Made by a program: the position numbers and the translations under genes. The notes under the pieces were generated by a model that was not told the origin of the DNA, searched no databases, and saw only the letters and a program-made list of their open reading frames with translations. Positions 6,813 through 13,973 of a stretch of DNA of 15,305 nucleotides are shown piece by piece. Numbering within the stretch: position 1 is the first letter of the stretch; the number at the start of each line of letters is the position of its first letter. The stretch is from positions 1 to 15,305 of the forward strand of contig JAJDUT010000015.1 of the NCBI GenBank assembly GCA_022826515.1, in the 5' to 3' direction. This DNA comes from Candidatus Latescibacterota bacterium. Lineage in GTDB: Bacteria; Latescibacterota; UBA2968; UBA8231.

Positions 6813-8210
6813 ATGGGTAAAACCCTGTTGCACAAGGTTTGGGACGCGCACACCGTGCGCGAGTTGCCCTCGGGGCAGACGCAGTTGTTCGTTGGCCTGC
6901 ATTTGGTTCACGAGGTGACCAGCCCCCAGGCCTTTGAGATGCTGCGGGAGCGCGGCCTTACGGTCCGCTTTCCACAGCGCACGTTTGCCACCGTAGATCA
7001 CATCGTGCCCACAGACTTGGTGCAGCGGCCTTTTGTCGATGACTTGGCCGAGGAGATGATGGATGCGATTGAGCAGAATGCCGCCGAGTTCGAGATCCCG
7101 CTGTTCAACATCGACGACCAGCGCCAAGGGGTAGTCCACGTCATCGGCCCGGAATTGGGGCTGACTCAGCCGGGCATGACCATTGCCTGCGGCGATAGCC
7201 ACACTTCGACGCACGGGGCTTTTGGCGCGGTGGCCTTTGGCATTGGTACGAGCCAAGTGCGCGACGTGCTCGCCACTCAGTGCTTGGCCATGGACCCGCT
7301 CAAGGTACGGCGGATTGAGGTCAGCGGCGCGCTGAGCGAGGGGGTGTACGCCAAGGACATCATCTTGCACATTATCGGCCTGCTCGGGGTCAATGGCGGC
7401 GTTGGTTTCGGCTATGAGTACGGCGGTTCAGTCATTGAGGCCATGTCCATTGAAGAGCGGATGACAGTGTGCAACATGTCGATTGAGGGCGGTGCCCGGG
7501 TCGGGTACGTCAATCCCGACCAGACGACGTACGACTATCTCAATGGGCGATCTCATGCGCCGCGCAACTTTGAGTCTGCGGTCGAGTGGTGGGAGTCCAT
7601 GGCCTCGGACGCCGACGCCGAGTACGACGACCTAGTCCAAATCGACGGCCGCGAGATCGGCCCGACCGTGACGTGGGGCATTACGCCGGGCCAATCGGTC
7701 GGCGTTGACCAGGATTTGCCCGATTTGGATGCTTTTGCCGACGCCGATCGTTCCACTGTTCAAGAAGCCTTCGATTACATGGATTTTGAGCCAGGGCAGC
7801 AGATCGCCGGGACCAAAGTAGATGTGGCGTTTATCGGCTCTTGTACTAACGGTCGGCTCTCGGATCTGCGCGAGGCGGCCCGAGTCGCTCGCGGGCGCAA
7901 GGTCGCTCCCGGCGTCCGCGCTCTCGTGGTGCCTGGGTCGCAACAGGTGCGGGCCGCAGCCGAGGCCGAGGGTTTGCACGAGATCTTTGCGGAAGCCGGG
8001 TTCCAGTGGCGAGGGGCGGGTTGCTCCATGTGCTTGGCGATGAACCCCGACAAACTGCAAGGGCGCGAGCTATGTGCTTCGTCGTCCAACCGCAATTTCA
8101 AGGGCCGGCAGGGCAGTCCTACCGGTCGCACCCTGCTGATGAGTCCAGCGATGGTCGCCGCGGCGGCGGTGGCGGGTGAGGTGGCGGATGTGCGGGAGTT
8201 GGTGGGGTAG
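6813..8210 (+). CDS. leuC: 3-isopropylmalate dehydratase large subunit
   Basis: 465 aa, full length for the bacterial LeuC type. With LeuD it isomerises 2-isopropylmalate to 3-isopropylmalate. It should also act on citramalate, giving beta-methylmalate on the isoleucine route. The [4Fe-4S] ligands are C344 (GSCTNGR) and C404 with C407 (GCSMCLAMN). Other aconitase-family blocks are [15 protein letters not shown] (125-139) and [11 protein letters not shown] (426-436). The ATG at 6813 has AGGAG seven bases upstream; an in-frame TTG at 6807 is less likely because the ribosome site would overlap it. It lies 12 bases after leuA and 13 before leuD, so the genes are co-transcribed. Confidence 0.96.
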   Translation: MGKTLLHKVWDAHTVRELPSGQTQLFVGLHLVHEVTSPQAFEMLRERGLTVRFPQRTFATVDHIVPTDLVQRPFVDDLAEEMMDAIEQNAAEFEIPLFNIDDQRQGVVHVIGPELGLTQPGMTIACGDSHTSTHGAFGAVAFGIGTSQVRDVLATQCLAMDPLKVRRIEVSGALSEGVYAKDIILHIIGLLGVNGGVGFGYEYGGSVIEAMSIEERMTVCNMSIEGGARVGYVNPDQTTYDYLNGRSHAPRNFESAVEWWESMASDADAEYDDLVQIDGREIGPTVTWGITPGQSVGVDQDLPDLDAFADADRSTVQEAFDYMDFEPGQQIAGTKVDVAFIGSCTNGRLSDLREAARVARGRKVAPGVRALVVPGSQQVRAAAEAEGLHEIFAEAGFQWRGAGCSMCLAMNPDKLQGRELCASSSNRNFKGRQGSPTGRTLLMSPAMVAAAAVAGEVADVRELVG

Positions 8211-8223
8211 AGGAGGAGACACC

Positions 8224-8817
8224 ATGGAAAATTCGAGTGTGATTCAGACTATAGCCGGCCGCGGCGTGGTGGTGCGCGGGGCTGATATTGATACCGACCG
8301 CATTATTCCGGCTCGTTTTTTGCGGACGGTGACCTTTGAGAATTTGGGTGCCCATGCCTTTGAGGACGATCGCGCCGGTGGAGACCATCCCTTTGACCAA
8401 GCGCGCTTCCAAGGAGCGTCGGTCCTGTTGGCCAACGCCAATTTCGGCTGTGGGTCCTCACGCGAACACGCGCCGCAGGCCCTGATGCGCTGGGGGATCA
8501 AGGGCTTTGTCGCCGAGTCCTTTGCCGAGATTTTCTTTGGCAACTGCATCGCCATGGGATTGCCCTGTGTGCGAGTGGCGGCTGGGGACATGCAGGCGTT
8601 GATGGACGCGGTCGAGAGCGATTCGGCGCAGGAGGTGGCCATCGATCTCGAAGCGCGGCAGGTGCGCTGGGCCGGCGGCCAAGTTGCAGCCGATATTGCC
8701 GATGGCCCGCGCGAGCAGTTTCTCAAGGGAAGTTGGGACTCGCTAGGCCAGCTTTTGGCCGCTGGCGACCAGATTGAGAGCACCACGCGGAAGCTGCCGT
8801 ACGTGGCGGGGTTCTGA
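8224..8817 (+). CDS. leuD: 3-isopropylmalate dehydratase small subunit
   Basis: 197 aa, the normal size. It supplies the swivelling domain of the isopropylmalate isomerase; the motif ANFGCGSSREHAP (72-84) binds the substrate carboxylates. DIDTDRIIPARFL near the N-terminus is also typical. The ATG at 8224 follows AGGAGG (8211-8216) and fits the family start; frames further upstream overlap leuC and are not needed. The next gene begins 13 bases on, but it is not leuB as would be expected: two unrelated small genes intervene. Confidence 0.96.
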   Translation: MENSSVIQTIAGRGVVVRGADIDTDRIIPARFLRTVTFENLGAHAFEDDRAGGDHPFDQARFQGASVLLANANFGCGSSREHAPQALMRWGIKGFVAESFAEIFFGNCIAMGLPCVRVAAGDMQALMDAVESDSAQEVAIDLEARQVRWAGGQVAADIADGPREQFLKGSWDSLGQLLAAGDQIESTTRKLPYVAGF

Positions 8818-8830
8818 AAGAGGTGATAAG

Positions 8831-9082
8831 ATGGGACGTTCCAACTGGACGAAAGCCGATTCGATCAAGGCAAAGCAAATTTGGGCGCAATACCAACGGC
8901 AGTACAATGTTGCCGATCGAGTCGGGCAGACCGTGGGAATTGATCCTAGAAGCGGACAGATTTGGTTTGGGGAATCGATTCGAGATATTGTTTTGCAAAG
9001 AGATGCTGAAGATATGCAGTCACCCCTTTTCTTTGAACGGGTCGGCTCTGAAACATATCTCCTCAAGGGATGTAGGCAGTGA
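8831..9082 (+). CDS. Conserved-type hypothetical protein, partner of the aspartic protease
   Basis: 83 aa, start ATG at 8831 behind a near-ideal site (AGAGGTGAT). The sequence has an amphipathic first half (KADSIKAKQIWAQYQRQY), a central VGIDPRSGQIWFGES block and a C-terminal PLFFERVGSETYLLKG strand. No catalytic motif, signal or membrane segment is seen. From memory, small proteins with a G-IDP-SG-WFG block occur next to DTG proteases in other bacteria, but no function is known to me. Its stop overlaps the next gene by four bases (GTGA), so the two are translated together. Composition is clearly more A+T-rich than leuD and leuB, suggesting acquisition as a pair. It may be an antitoxin-like or substrate partner; this is only a guess. 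Confidence 0.75.
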   Translation: MGRSNWTKADSIKAKQIWAQYQRQYNVADRVGQTVGIDPRSGQIWFGESIRDIVLQRDAEDMQSPLFFERVGSETYLLKGCRQ

Positions 9083-9453
9083 TTCGAGGCACTGTTTCAT
9101 CTATCGGTGTACCCACGGTTACACTGCCGATCGTTGGCCAAAATTGGGCTGCCACTATTGACACAGGCTTCAATGGTGACTTGGAATTGCCAGAAGACAT
9201 ACGCGATTCGTTAAACGCCCGGTACGTTGGCCGGATGACTTCTGCTTTGGCTGGTGGTCAAGTTATTGATGAAGATGCCTACTTGGTTAGTTTTCCGTTT
9301 GATGGTCAGATCATTCAAGCAGAAACAACTTTCGTTTCTGGGACCCAAATCCTCATAGGGACACGTTTGCTAAGAGAGTATCGTTTGGAGATCAATTTTG
9401 TGAGTAGAATCGTTGAATTGGTGAAATCAGAAACCATATCCAACGATGGATGA
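9079..9453 (+). CDS. Retropepsin-like aspartic protease, clan AA DTGF type
   Basis: 124 aa from a GTG at 9079, which overlaps the preceding stop. The stretch ATIDTGFNGDLELPE holds the catalytic D28-T29-G30 followed by Phe, as in the small clan AA family described for AF_0612-like proteins. The second conserved block, ILIGTRLLREYRLEINF near the C-terminus, matches the I-L-G....L strand of retropepsins. At this length it carries one active-site Asp and would work as a homodimer. There is no signal peptide, so it is cytoplasmic. The biological substrate is unknown. Placed between leuD and leuB in A+T-richer DNA, it looks like an inserted two-gene module, not part of leucine synthesis. leuB follows after 23 bases. 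Confidence 0.8.
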   Translation: MIRGTVSSIGVPTVTLPIVGQNWAATIDTGFNGDLELPEDIRDSLNARYVGRMTSALAGGQVIDEDAYLVSFPFDGQIIQAETTFVSGTQILIGTRLLREYRLEINFVSRIVELVKSETISNDG

Positions 9454-9476
9454 ACCTTAACATGGGAGATAAGTAA

Positions 9477-10535
9477 TTGCACAAAATCGCCGTAATACCC
9501 GGAGACGGAACAGGGCCTGAAGTGGTGGTCGAGGGTTTGAAAGCACTCGACGCTGTAGCCGCTAAGCAGGGATTCAAATACGAAACTGTGGATTTTGACT
9601 TTGGCGGCGACCGCTATTTGCGCACCGGCGAGGTCTTGCCCGAGTCGGCGGCCGACGACTTTAGGCAGTTCGATGCCATCTATCTAGGGGCCATCGGCCA
9701 CCCCGACGTGAAGCCGGGTATCCTCGAAAAAGGCATTCTACTGAGGCTGCGCTTTGAGTTGGACCAGTACATCAATCTTCGCCCGGTCAAGCTCTATCCC
9801 AACGTGCCGACGCCGATCAAGGACAAAGGGCCGGAGGATATCGATTTCGTGGTGGTGCGGGAAAACACTGAGGGACTGTACGCGGGTTCTGGCGGCTTTC
9901 TCAAAAAGGGCACGCCAGACGAGATCGCAGTGCAGGAATCTATCAACACTCGCAAAGGCGTCGAGCGCTGCTTGCGCTACGCCTTTGAGTACACCCAGCG
10001 GCGCAACAAGGACAACACCTTGACGCTGTGCGGCAAGACCAACGTGCTGACGTATGCCTTCGACTTGTGGGAGCGGGTGTTTGAGGAAATCGGCGCGGCC
10101 GACTATCCGACCATCAAGCGCGACTACGCCCACGTCGATGCTATCTGCATGTGGATGGTTAAAAATCCCGAGTGGTTCGACGTGGTAGTTACCGACAACA
10201 TGTTCGGCGACATCATCACGGATTTGGGCGCGATGATCCAGGGTGGGATGGGCATTGCCGCGGGTGGCAATATCAATCCCGAAGGCGTGTCGATGTTCGA
10301 GCCGATCGGCGGCTCGGCCCCCAAGTACACCGGCCAGAATATCATCAATCCTATGGCTGCCATCGGTGCCTGTCAGCTCATGCTCGACACGCTCGGCGAG
10401 CACGAGGGTGCCGACATTTTGGAGGGCGCTATCGTCTCGACGCTGACCAAGCTCGACGATATGGGCGCGGGTAGGATGGGGTATTCGACGGCGGAAGTAG
10501 GCGACTTAGTAGCCCAGGCTGTGGCCGACGCCTAG
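9477..10535 (+). CDS. leuB: 3-isopropylmalate dehydrogenase-type enzyme
   Basis: 352 aa, matching the isocitrate/isopropylmalate dehydrogenase family. It should oxidise and decarboxylate 3-isopropylmalate, and beta-methylmalate from citramalate, to the 2-oxo acids. Substrate and catalytic groups are R90, R92, R102, R128, the ENTEGLYAG loop, K187, and D221, D245 and D249 in the [14 protein letters not shown] region. The loop GILLRLR resembles that of isopropylmalate dehydrogenases and not the serine loop of isocitrate dehydrogenase. The cofactor region reads [18 protein letters not shown]: Lys283-Tyr284 occupy the place of the NAD-specific Asp-Ile of classical LeuB and recall the NADP-binding Lys-Tyr of E. 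coli isocitrate dehydrogenase. The start is TTG with GGGAGAT eight bases upstream; the ATG at 9462 meets a stop after four codons. A tartrate or malate dehydrogenase is possible, but context favours LeuB. Confidence 0.88.
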   Translation: MHKIAVIPGDGTGPEVVVEGLKALDAVAAKQGFKYETVDFDFGGDRYLRTGEVLPESAADDFRQFDAIYLGAIGHPDVKPGILEKGILLRLRFELDQYINLRPVKLYPNVPTPIKDKGPEDIDFVVVRENTEGLYAGSGGFLKKGTPDEIAVQESINTRKGVERCLRYAFEYTQRRNKDNTLTLCGKTNVLTYAFDLWERVFEEIGAADYPTIKRDYAHVDAICMWMVKNPEWFDVVVTDNMFGDIITDLGAMIQGGMGIAAGGNINPEGVSMFEPIGGSAPKYTGQNIINPMAAIGACQLMLDTLGEHEGADILEGAIVSTLTKLDDMGAGRMGYSTAEVGDLVAQAVADA

Positions 10536-10557
10536 GACGATGGAGGGAAGCGACACC

Positions 10558-12153
10558 ATGCGCATCGAAGTCTATGACTCCACCCTGCGAGACGGCGCTC
10601 AAGCCGAGGGCATTTCCTATTCGCTAGAGGACAAGCTGCTGATCGCGCGGCGGCTCGACGCGCTGGGGGTCGATTACATTGAGGGAGGTTGGCCGAACCC
10701 GACCAATCCCAAGGACTTGGCTTTTTTCCAAGAGGCGAAAAAGCTCGGGTTACAGGCGAAAGTAACCGCTTTCGGCAGTACCCGGCGGGCGACCAACGCA
10801 CCGGAGGAAGACGAGACCTTGCAGACGCTGCTTAAGGCCGAGACCGAGAGCATCGCCCTCTTCGGCAAGAGCTGGACCTTGCACGCGACTGAAATCTTGC
10901 GCACCACGCTAGCGGGCAATGTGCAGTTGATCGAGGATTCGGTCGCCTATCTGGTCGCGCACGGTCGCGAAGTGATCTACGATGCCGAGCACTTTTTCGA
11001 CGGCTATAAGGCCGACGCCAGTTACGCGATTGAGACGCTATTGGCCGCCGAGCGCGGTGGGGCACGGATTTTGGTGCTCTGCGATACTAATGGCGGTACC
11101 CTGACCAGCGAGATGAGTCAGATCGTCGAGGAGGTCAAGGCACGGATCGGGATTCCCTTTGGCATCCACACGCACAACGATGCTGGCGTGGGCGTGGCCA
11201 ATACCCTCGTGGCGGTGGAGCGGGGCGCGGTGCAAGTGCAAGGGACCTTCAACGGCTATGGCGAGCGCTGCGGCAACGCCAACTTGTGCGCCATTCTGCC
11301 CAACTTAGAACTGAAGATGGGTTTCGAGACAGTGGGCCGCGACAACCTTGCGGAACTGATGGACTTCTCCCGCTTCCTCAGCGAGATCGCCAACGTCTAT
11401 CACGACCACCGACAGCCTTATGTCGGTGAGAGCGCATTCGCCCACAAGGGCGGAGCACATGTCGATGGAGTGATGAAGGTCGCCCACTCGTTTGAGCACA
11501 TCGAGCCGGAGCGGGTGGGTAACGAGCGGCGGTTCTTGGTCTCGGACCAAGCGGGCGGCGCCACGGTCGTCAGCAAGCTGCGGCGATTTTTGCCCGACAT
11601 AGAGAAGCGGGATCCGCTGGTGGGACGGGTCTTGGAGCGGGTCAAGCAGTTGGAGCACGAGGGCTATCAGTTTGAGGCGGCGGAGGGGTCGTTTGAGTTG
11701 TTGGCGCGGCGGGTTCAGGGCACGTACGAGGACTTATTTACGCTGATCAACTTCCGCACCATCAACCGCAGGATCGGGGAGCACGCCGAAGAAGCCGAGG
11801 CCATTGTCAGGATCGTCATCGGCGATGCCGAGTACCATATGGTCGCTGGCGGCGATGGGCCGGTCAATGCGCTCGATCAAGCACTGCGCAAGGCGCTGGA
11901 GCAGGAGTTTCCCGCACTCAAGCAGGTGCATTTGGAGGACTACAAGGTGCGGGTGTTGTCGAGCAGCGACGGGACCGCGGCCAAGACGCGGGTATTGATC
12001 GAGTCGTCGGACGGCAAGGATGTGTGGGGTACGGTGGGGGTTTCGGAGAATGTGATTGAGGCGAGTTGGATCGCGCTGGCCGATAGTTTGCACTACAAAT
12101 TGATGAAGGATGCGCTGGCCGAGCTAGCGGTCGGCGCGACGGGAACGGATTGA
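10558..12153 (+). CDS. cimA: (R)-citramalate synthase
   Basis: 531 aa, the usual CimA size. It condenses pyruvate with acetyl-CoA to (R)-citramalate, the threonine-independent entry to isoleucine. Diagnostic blocks are STLRDGAQAEGISYS (8-22), GGWPNPTNPKD (43-53), HTHNDAGVGVANT (204-216), NGYGERCGNANL (232-243) and FAHKGGAHVDG (294-304). The GGWP and AEGISYS forms separate it from LeuA. The C-terminal third carries the LeuA-type regulatory domain, expected to sense isoleucine. The ATG at 10558 has GGAGG 11 bases upstream; a start at 10540 has no room for a site. LeuC, LeuD and LeuB upstream complete the route to 2-oxobutyrate. The last 12 codons, stop included, are duplicated before argJ. Confidence 0.95.
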   Translation: MRIEVYDSTLRDGAQAEGISYSLEDKLLIARRLDALGVDYIEGGWPNPTNPKDLAFFQEAKKLGLQAKVTAFGSTRRATNAPEEDETLQTLLKAETESIALFGKSWTLHATEILRTTLAGNVQLIEDSVAYLVAHGREVIYDAEHFFDGYKADASYAIETLLAAERGGARILVLCDTNGGTLTSEMSQIVEEVKARIGIPFGIHTHNDAGVGVANTLVAVERGAVQVQGTFNGYGERCGNANLCAILPNLELKMGFETVGRDNLAELMDFSRFLSEIANVYHDHRQPYVGESAFAHKGGAHVDGVMKVAHSFEHIEPERVGNERRFLVSDQAGGATVVSKLRRFLPDIEKRDPLVGRVLERVKQLEHEGYQFEAAEGSFELLARRVQGTYEDLFTLINFRTINRRIGEHAEEAEAIVRIVIGDAEYHMVAGGDGPVNALDQALRKALEQEFPALKQVHLEDYKVRVLSSSDGTAAKTRVLIESSDGKDVWGTVGVSENVIEASWIALADSLHYKLMKDALAELAVGATGTD

Positions 12154-12158
12154 GTGCT
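12118..12158 (+). repeat. 41-bp direct repeat, copy A (cimA end)
   Basis: This stretch is identical base for base to 12733-12773. It covers the codons for ELAVGATGTD, the cimA stop and five spacer bases. The match ends exactly where the toxin-antitoxin segment begins. Confidence 0.97.
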
Positions 12159-12177
12159 CAAATCAAGGAGCAAGACA

Positions 12178-12402
12178 ATGACCTCTGAAAAAGTTGCCGA
12201 TTTAACAGTTGATGAGTTTAGAGCACTTGTTCAGGAGATTGTTGTACACACGCTCTCAGAAATGCTGGGCGATCCTGATGAAGGAGCGGAATTGCGCGAA
12301 GACTTCGCCGAGGAACTTCGGTCCGCCCTTGTCGCTGTAGAAGGCGATAGCGAAACCGTACCTGCCCATAAAGTCGCTAAACGACTAGGGCTGACTTGGT
12401 GA
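12178..12402 (+). CDS. Antitoxin-like partner of the RelE/ParE toxin
   Basis: 74 aa, ATG at 12178 behind AAGGAG. It is acidic and mostly helical in appearance (LTVDEFRALVQEIVVHTLSE, then DPDEGAELREDFAEELRSAL), ending in VPAHKVAKRLGLTW. This pattern is typical of short antitoxins encoded just upstream of RelE-like toxins; I see no clear DNA-binding fold. Its stop and the toxin start share one base (TGATG), so translation is coupled. Composition is more A+T-rich than cimA and argJ. Expected role: bind and neutralise the toxin, and perhaps repress its own expression. Confidence 0.75.
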   Translation: MTSEKVADLTVDEFRALVQEIVVHTLSEMLGDPDEGAELREDFAEELRSALVAVEGDSETVPAHKVAKRLGLTW

Positions 12403-12665
12403 TGTACCATGTAGAATTCACACCCAATGCCGAAGCAGATTTAACTAAGTTGGAGGCTTCAGTAGCACAGCGCGTACTCAACAGATTGCGTTGGTTAGCT
12501 GAGAACTTTGAGTCAATTAGGATCGAAGCACTTACAGGACGATTTTCGGGTGTATTCAAATTGCGCGTCGGCGATTATCGCGTTCTCTATATTTGTGACC
12601 GGACAGAAAAGAAGATAATTGTTCAGTTTGTTAAGCATCGGCGCGAAGTGTACGAAAAGAACTAA
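12402..12665 (+). CDS. RelE/ParE-superfamily toxin
   Basis: 87 aa. The order FTPNAEADLTKL, a helix (VAQRVLNRLRWLAENF), then KLRVGDYRVLY and FVKHRREVYEK is the hallmark of RelE/ParE-type type II toxins. Basic residues K53, R55 and R60, H79-R80 and Y84 lie where RelE enzymes cut ribosome-bound mRNA; whether it cleaves RNA or targets gyrase (ParE-like) cannot be told. I place the start at ATG 12402 overlapping the antitoxin stop; an in-frame TTG at 12396 would add two residues. The pair lies between cimA and argJ, bounded by a 41-bp repeat, and is plainly inserted. Confidence 0.88.
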   Translation: MYHVEFTPNAEADLTKLEASVAQRVLNRLRWLAENFESIRIEALTGRFSGVFKLRVGDYRVLYICDRTEKKIIVQFVKHRREVYEKN

Positions 12666-12690
12666 AAAAGAAGCGACAGGAGTGAAGATA

Positions 12691-12768
12691 TTGGACGACG
12701 GCAACATTTGTTCCACGAAAAGGTTTCAAGCCGCCGAGCTAGCGGTCGGCGCGACGGGAACGGATTGA
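12691..12768 (+). CDS. Possible 25-codon mini-ORF ending in the duplicated cimA tail
   Basis: AGGAG at 12678-12682 stands eight bases before TTG 12691. The frame reads DDGNICSTKRFQA and then runs into AELAVGATGTD, the same frame as the true cimA end, stopping at TGA 12766-12768, five bases before argJ. Translation of this ORF would restore the stop-start arrangement argJ had before the insertion. It may be chance; no function is claimed for the peptide. Confidence 0.35.
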   Translation: MDDGNICSTKRFQAAELAVGATGTD

Positions 12769-12773
12769 GTGCT
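12733..12773 (+). repeat. 41-bp direct repeat, copy B (before argJ)
   Basis: Perfect copy of 12118-12158, 615 bp downstream. It ends directly at the argJ ATG. The junction cimA-stop, GTGCT, ATG found here is most simply the ancestral cimA-argJ junction. Confidence 0.97.
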
Positions 12774-13967
12774 ATGAGGATTATCGAGGGTGGCGGGGTC
12801 ACTGCGCCGCGTGGGTACCGGGCGGGCGGCATTCAGACGGGTGTTAAGGAATCGGGCGCTAAGGACTTGGCGCTGGTGTATTCGACGCGCCCGGCCAATG
12901 CCGCTGCGGTGTACACCACCAATAAGGTGCAGGGTGCGCCGATTGCCATCGACCGCGAGCATCTCGCCGATGGCAAGGCGCGGGCCGTCATTCTCAACAG
13001 CGGCAACGCCAATGTCTGCAACGGCGACGTCGGTTTGGATCACGCCCGGCGGATGTGCGCCTTGACGGCGAGTGAGTTGGGTCTGCAAACGGAAGAAGTG
13101 CTGGTCTGCTCCACCGGCTTGATCGGCGTACCGCTGCCGATTGCCAATATAGAAGCGGGCATCCCGCGGATTGTCGCGGCGTTGTCCGAGGAAGGCGGAG
13201 CGACTGCCGCTGAGGCGATCATGACTACGGACACTGTGCCGAAGAGCTGTGCCGTTGAGGTCGAGTTGGAATCGGGCCGCGCCGTAGTTGGGGCGATGGC
13301 CAAAGGAGCGGCGATGATCGCCCCCAACATGGCGACGATGCTGGCAGTGGTGACCACGGACGCGGCTGTGCCCAGCGGCCCATTGCAGGAACTGCTGTCG
13401 CAGGCCATCCAGCGCACGTTTAACTGCATCACGGTTGACGGCGACATGAGTACGAGCGACACGGTGATCCTGATGGCCAATGGCGACGGCGCGGAGCTAG
13501 GCGAAGGCGATTGCGCGCGCCTCTACGAGGGCATTGAGTACGCGTGTCGGCAGATGGCCCAGGCGATCGCGCGCGACGCCGAGGGATCGTCCAAGCTGAT
13601 TACCATAGCGGTGCGTGGGGCCGCTACTGAAGCGGAGGCGAGGCAAGTCGGCATTGCGGTGGCTAATTCGAGCTTGGTGAAGACCGCGGCATTCGGCAAC
13701 GACCCCAACTGGGGACGCATTCTGTGCGCGATGGGGTACGCTGGCGTCGAGTTTGATCCCGAGAGGGCGTGCGTGTCGCTGTGCGGCACGGACATTTACG
13801 GCAACGGCGCGGGTCTCGATTTCGACGGGGATAAGCTGAGCGCGGCCATGCAGATGGAGGAAATGACCATTGATATCGATTTGGCGATGGGCGAGGCCGC
13901 GGCTGAAATTTTTACCTGCGATCTGACGTACGAGTACGTGCGCCTGAACGCCGAATACACTACCTGA
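12774..13967 (+). CDS. argJ: Glutamate N-acetyltransferase (ornithine acetyltransferase)
   Basis: 397 aa, the usual ArgJ length. It transfers the acetyl group from N-acetylornithine to glutamate (and, in bifunctional forms, makes acetylglutamate from acetyl-CoA) in arginine synthesis. The self-cleavage motif reads KGAAMIAPNMATML; cutting between A187 and T188 gives the alpha and beta chains, with T188 the nucleophile. Other family blocks are AVILNSGNANVCNG (71-84), FNCITVDGDMSTSDT, FGNDPNWGRI and the C-terminal RLNAEYTT. The start is the ATG directly after repeat copy B. No good ribosome site precedes it, which suggests translation coupled to an upstream stop (originally cimA). A TTG at 12708 is in frame but would add 22 residues foreign to the family. 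aspC follows after six bases. Confidence 0.95.
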   Translation: MRIIEGGGVTAPRGYRAGGIQTGVKESGAKDLALVYSTRPANAAAVYTTNKVQGAPIAIDREHLADGKARAVILNSGNANVCNGDVGLDHARRMCALTASELGLQTEEVLVCSTGLIGVPLPIANIEAGIPRIVAALSEEGGATAAEAIMTTDTVPKSCAVEVELESGRAVVGAMAKGAAMIAPNMATMLAVVTTDAAVPSGPLQELLSQAIQRTFNCITVDGDMSTSDTVILMANGDGAELGEGDCARLYEGIEYACRQMAQAIARDAEGSSKLITIAVRGAATEAEARQVGIAVANSSLVKTAAFGNDPNWGRILCAMGYAGVEFDPERACVSLCGTDIYGNGAGLDFDGDKLSAAMQMEEMTIDIDLAMGEAAAEIFTCDLTYEYVRLNAEYTT

Positions 13968-13973
13968 GGAACT

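Noticed and set aside
8818..9476. Possible flanking duplication of the protease pair (GGTGATAAG at 8823 against GGAGATAAG near 9465)
   Set aside because: Only eight of nine bases match and both are ribosome-site-like; too short to claim a target duplication, in contrast to the 41-bp repeat at cimA/argJ.
12708..12773. Extended argJ from the TTG at 12708
   Set aside because: The extra 22 residues come from the insert and repeat copy B and do not belong to the ArgJ family; ATG 12774 gives the standard length.
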